A stretch of 64,000 bases of DNA from Burkholderiales bacterium (GTDB lineage Bacteria > Pseudomonadota > Gammaproteobacteria > Burkholderiales > Ga0077523). The notes beneath the pieces were generated by a model. The model was not told the origin of the DNA. It saw only the letters and a list, made by a program, of their open reading frames with translations, and did no database searches. Each line of letters begins with the position of its first letter. The stretch's first letter is position 1. Shown one piece after another: positions 44,277 through 51,855 of this stretch. The stretch is taken from assembly GCA_022843925.1 (NCBI GenBank), contig JALHMS010000025.1, forward strand, positions 1 through 64,000, given 5' to 3'. The translations under genes were made by a program, and so were the position numbers.

Positions 44277-44614
44277 GACATTCCCCGATCGGCCACGCGG
44301 CCGAGGATCAGTCGCAGCAGGTCGCTCTGCGTTTTCGTCTCGCCCTCCAGACGGCCGACGCTCTCGGCGACCCCGTTGAGCCGGTCGTACATCTTCGAGA
44401 GATCGCCGTGGGTCGGCGCGCCGCTCATGCGCGCTTCGAGGTGCGCGAGACGGGACGCGGCGCTGTCGAGGCGATCATCCACGTCGCCCTGCAGCTCGGT
44501 GATGCGGTCGTTGGTCTTGTCGCCCCGGCGGTCGAAGTAGAGCCACACGCCGATGGCGCACGTCAGGAGGAACTGCCCTCCAGAGAAAACCAGCTTGATG
44601 AGTTCAATGTCCAT
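44273..44614 (-). CDS. DUF2730 family phage protein
   Basis: A 113-residue protein with one N-terminal membrane helix (LIKLVFSGGQFLLTCAIGVW) and a coiled coil (LDSAASRLAHLEARMSG ... LSKMYDRLNGVAESVGRLEG). This fits DUF2730, usually found in Mu-like phages between lysis and terminase genes. It starts within the end of the preceding gene (11-nt overlap). Confidence 0.82.
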   Translation of the reverse strand: MDIELIKLVFSGGQFLLTCAIGVWLYFDRRGDKTNDRITELQGDVDDRLDSAASRLAHLEARMSGAPTHGDLSKMYDRLNGVAESVGRLEGETKTQSDLLRLILGRVADRGMS

Positions 44615-44891
44615 CGGAGGGGGCGGTGGGCGGGAGTTGAGAGAGCTTCCATTCCTGCTCGACGCCGTGACGGTCGACCAGGAGCGTGTGGATGCCGCGT
44701 TCGCGTAGGCCGGCAGCGGCCTCACGGAGCGACGCGCGATCGATTTCGCCGTGGGCCGCGAACGCACGCGCTCGGCCGTGGCCGAGGTTGAATACGGAGA
44801 AGACCAGATCGTAGTGGTCGCGGTTGTCGTAGCCGTCGGCGGTCGCGAAGCGGCGCACGACGTACATGACGGGTTCGAAGTGGAGCGGCAT
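44604..44891 (-). CDS. Uncharacterised small phage protein
   Basis: A 95-residue protein: MPLHFEPVMYVVRRFATADG, YDNRDHYDLVFSVFNLGHGR, ARAFAAHGEIDRASLREAAA. I do not recognise a family. The start shares a base with the Rz1-like stop and the end overlaps DUF2730, so it is part of the lysis-to-terminase transcription unit. Its second half looks like a small acyltransferase-like or GNAT-like strand-helix pattern (LREAAAGLRERGIHTLLVDR), a weak hint only. Confidence 0.7.
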   Translation of the reverse strand: MPLHFEPVMYVVRRFATADGYDNRDHYDLVFSVFNLGHGRARAFAAHGEIDRASLREAAAGLRERGIHTLLVDRHGVEQEWKLSQLPPTAPSDGH

Positions 44892-45181
44892 CAGCGGCAC
44901 CCCTCGATGACGGCGAGCAGCCGGGACTCGTACGCGATGCGCTGCGCGCGCTCGACCATCAGTGCCTTCACCTGTTCGCCGATGGGCTGGCCGGTGCGCA
45001 GCGCAGCCACGGCCCACGCGGGGACAGCGGGCTCGTCGAGTACGCAGGGTTCGTGCACCGGCACCGCGACGGAAATGGGAGCCGCGTGCGGCGGTGCGCT
45101 GACGCAGGCGGTCAGGAGCGCGGCGAGCACCATGACCAGCGCGAGCGCCGGCAATCCATTGGACAGCACGGACGCTCTCAT
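44891..45181 (-). CDS. Outer-membrane spanin lipoprotein (Rz1-like)
   Basis: A 96-residue lipoprotein with the lipobox LLTAC in VMVLAALLTACVSAPP, followed by a Pro/Ala/Val-rich stretch. The ATG at 45181 overlaps the Rz-like stop by ATGA. Together with the Rz-like protein it would fuse inner and outer membranes at the last step of lysis. Confidence 0.8.
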   Translation of the reverse strand: MRASVLSNGLPALALVMVLAALLTACVSAPPHAAPISVAVPVHEPCVLDEPAVPAWAVAALRTGQPIGEQVKALMVERAQRIAYESRLLAVIEGCR

Positions 45182-45573
45182 GGCGGGCCGCGCTCCTCGT
45201 CGAGTTGCGCATCGATCCACGCGGACGCTGCCGCGCAATCACCGGGCGGGGACGGTGCGGAACGAATGAGCTTGCCGAGCCGCTGCTCGGCCGTGCGTGC
45301 CCGCGCCTCGGCCGCTGCGACGCGCGGAGCGTTCGCGGCCTGGCGGGCAGCATTCTCGACACGCAGCGCCTCAACGGCAGCGCTCTGCGTCTCCAGGGCA
45401 GCCAGGGCGGTATCTCGCTCCGCGGTGCGCGTGCCGAGGTCGGTCACGGCTGTGTCGCGAGCCTGCTCGGCGGCCGTCAGTTTCACGCCCAGTGCCTCGA
45501 CACGCTGCTGCTGGACCCACGAGAGCAGGCCGAGACCGGCGCAGAGGAACAGCGCGATGGCGAGCGCGCGCAT
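45178..45573 (-). CDS. Inner-membrane spanin (Rz-like)
   Basis: A 131-residue protein with an N-terminal membrane anchor (RALAIALFLCAGLGLLSWVQ) and a long periplasmic coiled coil (GVKLTAAEQARDTAVTDLGT, TALAALETQSAAVEALRVEN). This is the usual Rz layout. It shares a base with the holin-like stop. Confidence 0.85.
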   Translation of the reverse strand: MRALAIALFLCAGLGLLSWVQQQRVEALGVKLTAAEQARDTAVTDLGTRTAERDTALAALETQSAAVEALRVENAARQAANAPRVAAAEARARTAEQRLGKLIRSAPSPPGDCAAASAWIDAQLDEERGPP

Positions 45574-45788
45574 CACGGGCCTTCGGGCCGCCGAAACGTG
45601 AGGGCCTGCGACGTGATGACGCGCAACGCGGCGTTGAGCGCCGAGAGCACGATCGCGAACGTGGCCCACACCGCTGGCGCGCTCGCGCCGAGCGTGGCCT
45701 GCGCGGCGCCGGTGGCGACCTCGATCGCCGAGAGCATCGCGGCGACAACGTTGAGCCAGAGCACCTTGCTGTGCCACCACGGTTTCAT
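45573..45788 (-). CDS. Holin-like membrane protein
   Basis: A 71-residue protein with two hydrophobic segments (VLWLNVVAAMLSAIEVATGA and PAVWATFAIVLSALNAALRV) and a start MKPWWHSKVLWLN typical of small phage holins. It would form the inner-membrane lesion that releases the endolysin. Located between a 120-residue accessory and the spanins. Confidence 0.82.
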   Translation of the reverse strand: MKPWWHSKVLWLNVVAAMLSAIEVATGAAQATLGASAPAVWATFAIVLSALNAALRVITSQALTFRRPEGP

Positions 45789-46147
45789 GCGGGCACCTCG
45801 CCGGTGGCGTCGGTAGCGGCGGCATCCACACTAGCGGACTCGGCGACCTCGGGCCACGCCTCGTCGCGCGTGCGCCACGCGGCCATCGCGTCGGCACCGG
45901 GGTGCGTCATCGCGCGGTCGACGGAGGTGACCGGCTTCACGCCGCCGAACATGCCGTCGTGCATCACCGTAAGGTTGACGCAGCGACCCCAGACGCGCGT
46001 GACGATTGCCGGGTGCTCACGCGTGCCGTTGTAGGGCTCCTCGTGCAGGGACTGGCGATAGATGACGATGTCGCCCACGCGGACGGCTGGCGTGTCCGCG
46101 GCGGGTGCGGCACTGGCAACAACAGCGGCAGGCTTGGACTTGCTCAT
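45785..46147 (-). CDS. Uncharacterised lysis-region protein
   Basis: A 120-residue protein. The middle (VRVGDIVIYRQSLHEEPYNG, TREHPAIVTRVWGRCVNLTV, MHDGMFGGVKPVTSV) is a small beta-barrel-like domain; similar proteins occur in phage lysis cassettes and are annotated hypothetical. The ends are Ala-rich and low-complexity. ATGA overlap on both sides. Confidence 0.78.
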   Translation of the reverse strand: MSKSKPAAVVASAAPAADTPAVRVGDIVIYRQSLHEEPYNGTREHPAIVTRVWGRCVNLTVMHDGMFGGVKPVTSVDRAMTHPGADAMAAWRTRDEAWPEVAESASVDAAATDATGEVPA

Positions 46148-46362
46148 CGTGCGGATCTCCGGAGGTGGTGACGGTGCCGCGCCAGGTGGCGGCGTTTGAC
46201 GGCGGCACGACGCGCGGCGCGGATGCCGGTGTGACGTTGGTCGCCCGCCACGCGGTGGGACGTGGCGACGCGGCGGCTCGCAATGTCCAGCGCGCCAGGG
46301 GTGTAGTGGTAGACACCCGCGGCAGCGAACAGCGTCATGGCGAGCGTGGCGGAAAATCTCAT
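46144..46362 (-). CDS. Small basic protein with N-terminal hydrophobic segment
   Basis: A 72-residue protein: MRFSATLAMTLFAAAGVYHY, then a strongly basic tail (RRAAVKRRHLARHRHHLRRS). ATGA overlap with the endolysin stop and with the following gene. The hydrophobic segment could be a signal or anchor. It may assist lysis; nothing specific is recognised. Confidence 0.6.
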   Translation of the reverse strand: MRFSATLAMTLFAAAGVYHYTPGALDIASRRVATSHRVAGDQRHTGIRAARRAAVKRRHLARHRHHLRRSAR

Positions 46363-46943
46363 CGGACGATCTCCGGGGCGACATGCCCCATCACTGGGGT
46401 AAGGCCACCACGGATCCAGTCCGCGGCGGAGAAGCCGGGGCACGTCTTCGAGACGCCCGGCAGGTCGCGGTGACCGCAGACGCCGGTCAGGCGGCCGGGC
46501 GTGGCGAAGCGGCGCGGGATACCAGTGGCGTCGCAGAGCTTGCCGACGAGCGCAGCGAGCGCGGACCACTGCGTGGGCGTGTAGCACTCGCGACCGACGA
46601 GGACGATGCCGAGGGAGTTGGCGTTGTAGCCCTGGGCGTGCGCACCGACCTCGTCAGGGTGCCGGCCCGTCAGGACGACGCCGCTGCGAGCGATGACGTA
46701 GTGGTAGCCGATGGACGGCAGCAGCGGGTTGAAACGACGGACGGCAGCGTCGTCTCGGCGGAAGCCGCGCTGACTGTGCCAGGCGTCGATCTCCTGCGCC
46801 GGGTCGCGGAAGTCCGGTTGCCCGACGCGCCCCGTGAACAGCGTGCGATCGTCCGGCGTGTCTGCGCAGTGGATGACGACAAGCGAGATCGAGCGGCGCG
46901 AAAACGGCGCGGGGCGAGCGGCAGATGCAGGGGCGGCGGGCAT
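46359..46943 (-). CDS. Endolysin: N-acetylmuramoyl-L-alanine amidase (amidase_2/T7 lysozyme type)
   Basis: A 194-residue zinc amidase cutting the bond between muramic acid and the stem peptide. Zinc ligands His25 (LVVIHCADTP), His158 and Cys168 (CGHRDLPGVSKTCPG) match the T7-lysozyme arrangement; GYHYVIARSGVVLTGRHPDE is the usual core. No signal peptide, so release depends on the holin. It is the first gene of the late lysis operon. No Shine-Dalgarno precedes the ATG, which is 38 nt from the first late palindrome. Confidence 0.93.
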   Translation of the reverse strand: MPAAPASAARPAPFSRRSISLVVIHCADTPDDRTLFTGRVGQPDFRDPAQEIDAWHSQRGFRRDDAAVRRFNPLLPSIGYHYVIARSGVVLTGRHPDEVGAHAQGYNANSLGIVLVGRECYTPTQWSALAALVGKLCDATGIPRRFATPGRLTGVCGHRDLPGVSKTCPGFSAADWIRGGLTPVMGHVAPEIVR

Positions 46944-46950
46944 GGCACGG

Positions 46951-46995
46951 ACTGTAGGAGTCCGTACGGGTCGGGCTAAGGCGGAAGGGGTTCCG
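46951..46995 (-). promoter_or_regulatory. Candidate late promoter before the endolysin gene (copy 1 of the late element)
   Basis: Palindrome CGGAACCCCTTCCG (46995-46982), then 25 nt, then the -10-like TACAGT (46956-46951), then 7 nt to the endolysin ATG. No -35-like sequence lies at the normal place, as in activator-dependent Mu late promoters. Position equals Mu's Plys. Confidence 0.62.
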
Positions 46996-47103
46996 CTCCA
47001 GACTGCCGCCGCAGTAGTAACCTATCCGACCGACGGCGTGCGGTCAAAAGCGACAACGCATCGGTACTGCCAGTCCCTCGTTCATCGCTCAACAGGAGTG
47101 CAG

Positions 47104-48096
47104 ATGGCGATCAAGACAGTCCAGAAGAAGGTCTACTACCGGAAGGCGCAGTTCTCGACGCGCGGGGGTCTCGCCATGCAGAGCATGGTGACGGATGCTC
47201 TCGCGGCGCGCTTGAAGGTGAAAGATCGCCTCGAAACAGTCGATGCAGCTGCGTCAGAGTTCCGCGTCATCGGCCGCTACGCCGATGTACGTGGGTGTCT
47301 CTGCGGTTACGTGACGACCTTCGAGCGTGGTAGGTATCAGGTCGTGATCGCCGATGACCCAGATGCCACAGAGGTGGACTTGGCCGCTATGGCCCCACCG
47401 AGTACAGCTGGCGGGATTCCTCAACAGTTCGCTCCGGGAGTCTTGTACTTCGCCATCCATCAAAATCACATTGCGGTCGCACAGAGTGCTGCATTGCGCG
47501 CCAACGGACTTGAACAACATCTCTCTTGGTTGTTGAGAGATACGTCTATACTGGATAAAAAGACAGGATTTGTCCTGAAGGACGAGGCGACGAGAGTCAC
47601 GAAAGAGCGGATTCGAAAATCGCATATTCGCAGCATCAAGATTGGGCGCCCGCTCCTGGAGGAGTTACAGATCCAAGAGCCCAATGCAACGAAGATGACC
47701 AGCCGATTCAAGCCGGTAGGCGTCGCGATCAGCATGATTCGAGAGTTGCTATCTCCTACGGATTTCGAGCAACTCGGTATTGAGGATCGAGTCTTCAGCG
47801 GCAATCTGGAGGTGTGGATCGAAATCCGCTATCCAAAGCGAAAGCGCTCCAATCCAGAGGATTCCGTGCGTTTTCTGGACGACCTTGGAATCTCGCTTCG
47901 CGATCTGGACGAAGACCAAGCCAAACTGATTTTGAATAGTGGAGAAACGGTCCAAGGATCTGAACTTCGAGTGTCTGGCAGCATCCCAGTCGAGACAAGC
48001 AAAGACCTCCCCGATGTGACCGCCCTGTTCGATGAACTGAGTAGATGGCTAGTCCAGAAGCTTACTGACGGATCAGTTGACCCCGACACGCCATGA
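47104..48096 (+). CDS. Cargo cassette protein 1, cytosolic, unknown
   Basis: A 330-residue soluble protein I cannot assign with confidence. The start ATG at 47104 has AGGAG 6 nt upstream. Notable segments are MAIKTVQKKVYYRKAQFSTR, VKDRLETVDAAASEFRVIGR, VLYFAIHQNHIAVAQSAALR, LEQHLSWLLRDTSILDK. The mid-part (KERIRKSHIRSIKIGRPLLE) is basic. The A/T-rich coding and plus orientation mark it as a recent addition to the prophage. The stop overlaps the next gene's ATG (ATGA), so the two are co-translated. A cytosolic sensor paired with a membrane effector is a reasonable guess from architecture. Confidence 0.8.
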   Translation: MAIKTVQKKVYYRKAQFSTRGGLAMQSMVTDALAARLKVKDRLETVDAAASEFRVIGRYADVRGCLCGYVTTFERGRYQVVIADDPDATEVDLAAMAPPSTAGGIPQQFAPGVLYFAIHQNHIAVAQSAALRANGLEQHLSWLLRDTSILDKKTGFVLKDEATRVTKERIRKSHIRSIKIGRPLLEELQIQEPNATKMTSRFKPVGVAISMIRELLSPTDFEQLGIEDRVFSGNLEVWIEIRYPKRKRSNPEDSVRFLDDLGISLRDLDEDQAKLILNSGETVQGSELRVSGSIPVETSKDLPDVTALFDELSRWLVQKLTDGSVDPDTP

Positions 48097-48620
48097 TTGT
48101 CCTTCTTCGCGTCGCCCTTTTGATTGGAATGCCTATCGCGTTCCTCATGGCGTCACGACTGTTCCCATCTTTGCTGATTGAACGAAACGTACTGATCCTA
48201 GGCTCCATCTGTCCTTGCGCCTGGGTCGCCATGTTCGCGTTTCTAGGACGCCTGAACGACCTGATCACTGTTCCCGGCCTGGTACAAAGCGAAAGGGATC
48301 GCCTCGCCGCACACGTCAAACGCCTGCGGCAGCGCGTCTGGTACATCGGCGGCATGTTGCTAGTTGTGTGGACGGCACTATGGCTACTCGGATCCATCTC
48401 AGGTACGCCACACGGTACGTTTCTTTCTCTGGCAATAGGTTTTCTGGTTGGCGTCGAGTTCTCGTACCTGATCCTGCTACCGGGCTGGTTTGAGGAACTG
48501 CATCGATTCCGCGATCGACTTGTCGTCGAGAATGAGGCGCGTGCTGCGCGTGAGGCGATCAGGAAAGCAACCGCGTCAACGCCGCGCGCGACAGAGGGCA
48601 CTACAGGAACGGCTCGCTAG
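48093..48620 (+). CDS. Cargo cassette protein 2, four-helix membrane protein
   Basis: A 175-residue protein with hydrophobic segments at ~4-23, ~33-52, ~82-102 and ~110-132, and a charged C-terminal helix (FRDRLVVENEARAAREAIRK). A basic loop (QSERDRLAAHVKRLRQRVWY) joins the two hairpins. I recognise no family. It is translationally coupled to the upstream cytosolic protein. Both genes run against phage late transcription, suggesting their own promoter and expression in the lysogen. Superinfection exclusion or abortive membrane damage are possible roles. Confidence 0.78.
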   Translation: MIVLLRVALLIGMPIAFLMASRLFPSLLIERNVLILGSICPCAWVAMFAFLGRLNDLITVPGLVQSERDRLAAHVKRLRQRVWYIGGMLLVVWTALWLLGSISGTPHGTFLSLAIGFLVGVEFSYLILLPGWFEELHRFRDRLVVENEARAAREAIRKATASTPRATEGTTGTAR

Positions 48621-48770
48621 TTGGCAGTGCGTAGGGTCCTGCATTGTCTCCACTCCCGCTTATCCTTCTCGTGCGCCTCGGCCCGGGTTTGCCACAGCAT
48701 GTTCTCGGGGGCATCTTTGCCATGACTCTCTTCGCGTGTCTGCCAAACCACGTTCTCAATCGCGGCCGAG
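48617..48770 (-). pseudogene. Decayed duplicate of the HNH protein's C-terminus
   Basis: The minus strand here encodes ENVVWQTREESHGKDAPENM, then LWQTRAEAHEKDKREWRQCR and a stop. It matches the end of the intact HNH gene at 49330-49713 (DAPENMQWQTRAESHAKD), with the WQTR-E-H-KD module present twice. The HNH residues proper are lost and there is no start. It is a relic of recombination that now lies between two cargo genes. Confidence 0.7.
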
Positions 48771-48783
48771 CCACCAGCGGAAA

Positions 48784-49263
48784 CTAGGACTGCCGCTTCA
48801 CAGTGGGTCTGTCCATTCCACAAACGTCGTCTGTGAAGCCTCGGAGCTTCCCGCACTGGGTGGAACCGTTAATGCCCTGAATGCAGTCGACATACTGACG
48901 GCAGAGCCAGTAGTGGATAAGCAAGTTGGCGCTGTCTTCCACTAGATCGAGCCGCGACAGCATGACCTCGTGTGCACGATCTCCAGTCGACTGGATGACG
49001 AAGTCTCTGATGATCTTCCTTGCGTTGGCCAGCAACACGCCAAACGCCATTTCGGGCGTGATCTCGATCGTCCCGAATGCGGAGAACCGACCAAACCCAA
49101 CGGTCTCCCAGATCAACAAACCATTGCCGTCTGGCAGCACAACGAAGCACTCGCCGAAATTCTGTCGATTGGCGTGTGGATAAAGCGTAGTCACAACAAA
49201 CGGATTGCTGGTGAGCCCTCGATCGTCCGCGAGGTACACCTTGAAATCCTGTTCGAACTCCAT
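48784..49263 (-). CDS. Cargo gene of unknown function
   Basis: A 159-residue soluble protein: MEFEQDFKVYLADDRGLTSN, FVVTTLYPHANRQNFGECFV, VLPDGNGLLIWETVGFGRFS, then a helical C-terminus (DLVEDSANLLIHYWLCRQYV). No family is recognised. GAGGAGG lies 7 nt before the ATG, one of the best ribosome sites in the prophage. Codon use is more A/T-rich than the surrounding phage genes. Sits between the HNH gene and the HNH relic. Confidence 0.75.
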   Translation of the reverse strand: MEFEQDFKVYLADDRGLTSNPFVVTTLYPHANRQNFGECFVVLPDGNGLLIWETVGFGRFSAFGTIEITPEMAFGVLLANARKIIRDFVIQSTGDRAHEVMLSRLDLVEDSANLLIHYWLCRQYVDCIQGINGSTQCGKLRGFTDDVCGMDRPTVKRQS

Positions 49264-49329
49264 CTGATTGCCTCCTCAAGTGCCAACGGTGAACGCTGGG
49301 AACTTCGGTCGCACACCCCACCCCCAATG

Positions 49330-49713
49330 CTACTCGCGCTCGCGCCGCAGGACCGCACAACGCCTCTGTTCAACGGCGTCCTTCGCGTGGCTCTCCGCGC
49401 GGGTCTGCCACTGCATGTTCTCGGGAGCGTCTGCCCCGCCAGCGCAAAGCTGCACGATGTGGTCGACAACGTAGTCAGGGCATGCGCCAGTCGGCAGCCC
49501 GGTCGCGGGACATGGATTGGCGCGCTGATATGCGCGCCGGGCGGCGCGGCTGCGGGTAGGACAAGGGTTCGTGAGTGGCGCTGAACTCGCGGGCACCACG
49601 GCCCGCGCAGGGGGCTCGGCGGGCGGAACTGACGGAACGGTGCTGCAGGCGGCGAGGAGGAGCGTGACCGCGATGGCGGCGCGCTGGGCGGCGCTCACTG
49701 GTCTCGGGCGCAC
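49330..49713 (-). CDS. HNH-nuclease-like lipoprotein
   Basis: A 127-residue protein with a lipobox LLLAAC (Cys23), a Pro/Ala linker and a C-terminal HNH-like domain: YVVDHIVQLCAGGADAPENM, then QWQTRAESHAKD. D-H and N-x-Q/H spacing fits HNH. Small exported HNH proteins are frequent in phage lysis regions; whether they cut DNA in the periplasm is not known. It overlaps the previous gene by 19 nt. Confidence 0.8.
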   Translation of the reverse strand: MRPRPVSAAQRAAIAVTLLLAACSTVPSVPPAEPPARAVVPASSAPLTNPCPTRSRAARRAYQRANPCPATGLPTGACPDYVVDHIVQLCAGGADAPENMQWQTRAESHAKDAVEQRRCAVLRRERE

Positions 49714-50132
49714 GCCTCGAAAGCGGGGCGTAGGCGCTGCATCTGTGGCATCTCACCGATAGCGTCGGCAGCTGTGGCCTCAAGCTCGCCGTACTCGGCG
49801 AGCGTCATGCCCGTAGCGATGGCCTGGAAGGCGCACTCGCAGAGCGGGGTTAGCTGCTCAAGCGTCTTTCCATCCTGGACGCCGCGCAGTACGCAACCAC
49901 CGATCATCTCCATGCGGATCGCAGACACGTGAGGCCCAGTCGTGAGCTGCTCCGCCTGCGCACTCGGAACGATCTTGCTACCTAACCACACCACCGCTGC
50001 CAGAGATGCGATGGCGTACACGAATCCACCTCCGTACGCGATGACGCCAGACCAACCGCGCCTGCGGGAGCCCCATACCCAGACCACGTAGGACGTCGCC
50101 AACCACACCCCTCCCAGCACGATCGACATCAT
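49695..50132 (-). CDS. Small membrane protein downstream of mor
   Basis: A 145-residue protein with two hydrophobic segments (MMSIVLGGVWLATSYVVWVW and VIAYGGGFVYAIASLAAVVW) and a soluble Cys-containing C-terminus (GGCVLRGVQDGKTLEQLTPL, then CECAFQAIATGMTLAEYGEL). Family not recognised. It starts 14 nt after mor. Could take part in lysis timing; inference only. Confidence 0.72.
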   Translation of the reverse strand: MMSIVLGGVWLATSYVVWVWGSRRRGWSGVIAYGGGFVYAIASLAAVVWLGSKIVPSAQAEQLTTGPHVSAIRMEMIGGCVLRGVQDGKTLEQLTPLCECAFQAIATGMTLAEYGELEATAADAIGEMPQMQRLRPAFEACARDQ

Positions 50133-50146
50133 ATGGTCTCCAGTCG

Positions 50147-50560
50147 TCAGAACAGTCCGGCCTGCTCGGCTGCGGTTTCCTCGTCGCCGAGCACGTGGCG
50201 GATCCAGCGCTCGGTGAGGTTGTACTTCCGGGCGAGTGCCCGGTGGGTCATGCCAGCAGCGCGGTCGGCGCGGATCTGGCGCGCGCGGACGGCGCGCAGC
50301 GCGGCGGCGGCGCGGGGGATGTCGAAGTGGTCTTGCCCCCCGTACTCGGCCGCGAGTTTACGCGCGGCGTCGAGGCCGATCATCTCGGCGATGGGGTGGT
50401 CGGCCTCGATCTCGACGGGTACATACAGACGCACCCCACCGTACTGCTCGACGATACGCAGCGTCGCTTGCAGGCCGATGCACGCGACCATCTCGCGCAA
50501 CACGCCTGGCAGGAGGCTCGCGTCGATGTCGGCCGGGAGATTCACTCGATACTTCCCCAT
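50147..50560 (-). CDS. mor: Middle operon regulator Mor (Mor/C family activator)
   Basis: A 137-residue Mor/C-type activator. The dimerisation half (PGVLREMVACIGLQATLRIV, EQYGGVRLYVPVEIE, IGLDAARKLAAEYGG) and the DNA-binding helix-turn-helix (GMTHRALARKYNLTERWIRH) are both clear. In Mu, Mor switches on the middle promoter and the related C protein the late ones. No second Mor/C gene is seen in this prophage, so this protein may act on both, perhaps via the late palindromes. Overlaps gemA by 19 nt. Confidence 0.9.
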   Translation of the reverse strand: MGKYRVNLPADIDASLLPGVLREMVACIGLQATLRIVEQYGGVRLYVPVEIEADHPIAEMIGLDAARKLAAEYGGQDHFDIPRAAAALRAVRARQIRADRAAGMTHRALARKYNLTERWIRHVLGDEETAAEQAGLF

Positions 50561-51012
50561 TCGACGGTGCGGCGTTCGACCGTCTCCGGGTGATGGGTGC
50601 GCTGGTGGACCATGAGCGCAGCGATGACGGCCCGCAGTTCGTCCCACTTCAGCCAGGCGAGCGACTGGACGTCGCGCCGGGTCTGTCGGCTGGCGATGCC
50701 GAGGGCGTAGGCCAGCGGGAGCTTCATCGCGGCGCACAGCGCCTCGACCTTCGCCACCTGGGCTGCGTGCGCGGCGCGCGGTTTGACGGGCTTGCGGTCG
50801 GGCTTGGCGGCCGGCTTCCAGCCGCAGGCGCGCATATGGTCGAGGACGCGGGCGCGGCCGGCGTGGTCGAGATCGGCGGCGCTCTCCACTCGGCCGATCG
50901 TCCACAGCAGCGCGCGGTACGTGTCCTCAGCCATGCCGAGATCCTTCCGCGCGATGTGGATCGACGCGAGAGCTCGGCGCCGCTGATCGTCAGGGGCTCG
51001 GTACGTCGGCAT
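50542..51012 (-). CDS. gemA: GemA/gp16-like regulatory protein (DUF1018)
   Basis: A 156-residue DUF1018 protein: RRRALASIHIARKDLGMAED, TYRALLWTIGRVESAADLDH, AGRARVLDHMRACGWKP, then WLKWDELRAVIAALMVHQRT. In Mu, gemA lies just before mor and modulates host gene expression and replication. The start at 51012 (MPTYRAPDD) was preferred over 51042 because conservation begins there. Confidence 0.88.
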   Translation of the reverse strand: MPTYRAPDDQRRRALASIHIARKDLGMAEDTYRALLWTIGRVESAADLDHAGRARVLDHMRACGWKPAAKPDRKPVKPRAAHAAQVAKVEALCAAMKLPLAYALGIASRQTRRDVQSLAWLKWDELRAVIAALMVHQRTHHPETVERRTVEWGSIE

Positions 51013-51158
51013 CGTTACGCGCTGCCCCCGTGCTTCCGCCAATCTGAAGCAGTGCCGGTGATGACAAGGAATCCGAGGTCACTCGCACATACAGGTCGAT
51101 GCACCGAATCGCCGTGGAGTTGACAACTGACGCGACCCGGAAGCATGTTTTGAGGATG

Positions 51159-51175
51159 ATCAACTGCTAGTTGAT
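51159..51175. promoter_or_regulatory. Inverted repeat upstream of a cargo gene
   Basis: ATCAACTGCTAGTTGAT is a perfect 7-bp inverted repeat with a 3-nt centre. It lies 88 nt before the start of the plus-strand cargo gene at 51264, in the 250-nt gap shared with gemA, and could be an operator for that gene. Confidence 0.4.
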
Positions 51176-51263
51176 TGTCGCTGGCGGCGGTCGATTGCTC
51201 GCCCCACGCCATTGGAACAGCGCGTGTGCTTGCGCTTGAGCTCGCGCCCCTGGAGATAGCCTG

Positions 51264-51758
51264 ATGAGCGAAGAATCTAAACCCCGCTTCGATCAGATCG
51301 CCAAGTTTGGTGACGCCTTGCTGGCGGCCGACCGAGCACTCGCGTCGAAGCTTTCCGAGTCTGTGAAGGGCCTCAACTTGGACATGTCTCGCTTCCTGCC
51401 CGACAGGACCGAGCTCTACACTCCGCCAACGGCCAGCGAGCGCAATGGCTATCAGTCGGCCGGCGTTTTGGTTAAGCGAATGGCAGAGACCGTTCAGGCT
51501 TGGCGAAAAGCCGCACCGGCAGATTCCCAGCCCGTCGTTCTGGCCCTCCTTCAAGGGGGCAATCACATCGTGGTCGAGCAACTTTCTGAGGAGAGCTTTC
51601 ATGCGCTGCGAATCGACGGATCGATGGATGGCACCCAGTGCATGCTGCTGACACATCAGTCGTCGGTCCAGCTGCTCTGCATTCTTGCCAAGGTCGAGAA
51701 CGAGTCGGAGCGTCGGCGTATTGGATTTGTGTTCGACGCTGTCCGCATGGAAGCGTGA
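51264..51758 (+). CDS. Plus-strand cargo gene between gam and gemA
   Basis: A 164-residue soluble protein of unknown family: MSEESKPRFDQIAKFGDALL, AADRALASKLSESVKGLNLD, RKAAPADSQPVVLALLQGGN, HIVVEQLSEESFHALRID. GGAG lies 9 nt before the ATG. It is transcribed against the early operon and is less GC-rich, both typical of lysogen-expressed phage cargo. Its own upstream inverted repeat suggests separate control. Confidence 0.75.
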   Translation: MSEESKPRFDQIAKFGDALLAADRALASKLSESVKGLNLDMSRFLPDRTELYTPPTASERNGYQSAGVLVKRMAETVQAWRKAAPADSQPVVLALLQGGNHIVVEQLSEESFHALRIDGSMDGTQCMLLTHQSSVQLLCILAKVENESERRRIGFVFDAVRMEA

Positions 51759-51855
51759 GCCCTGCGGAGTTCGTTCTGTAGAGACAACGTTCCCATGTTG
51801 CCCACAAGCTGAGTAGCCTTCCTCCGCAACCCCCAGCCCGATTGATCGATCGCCA

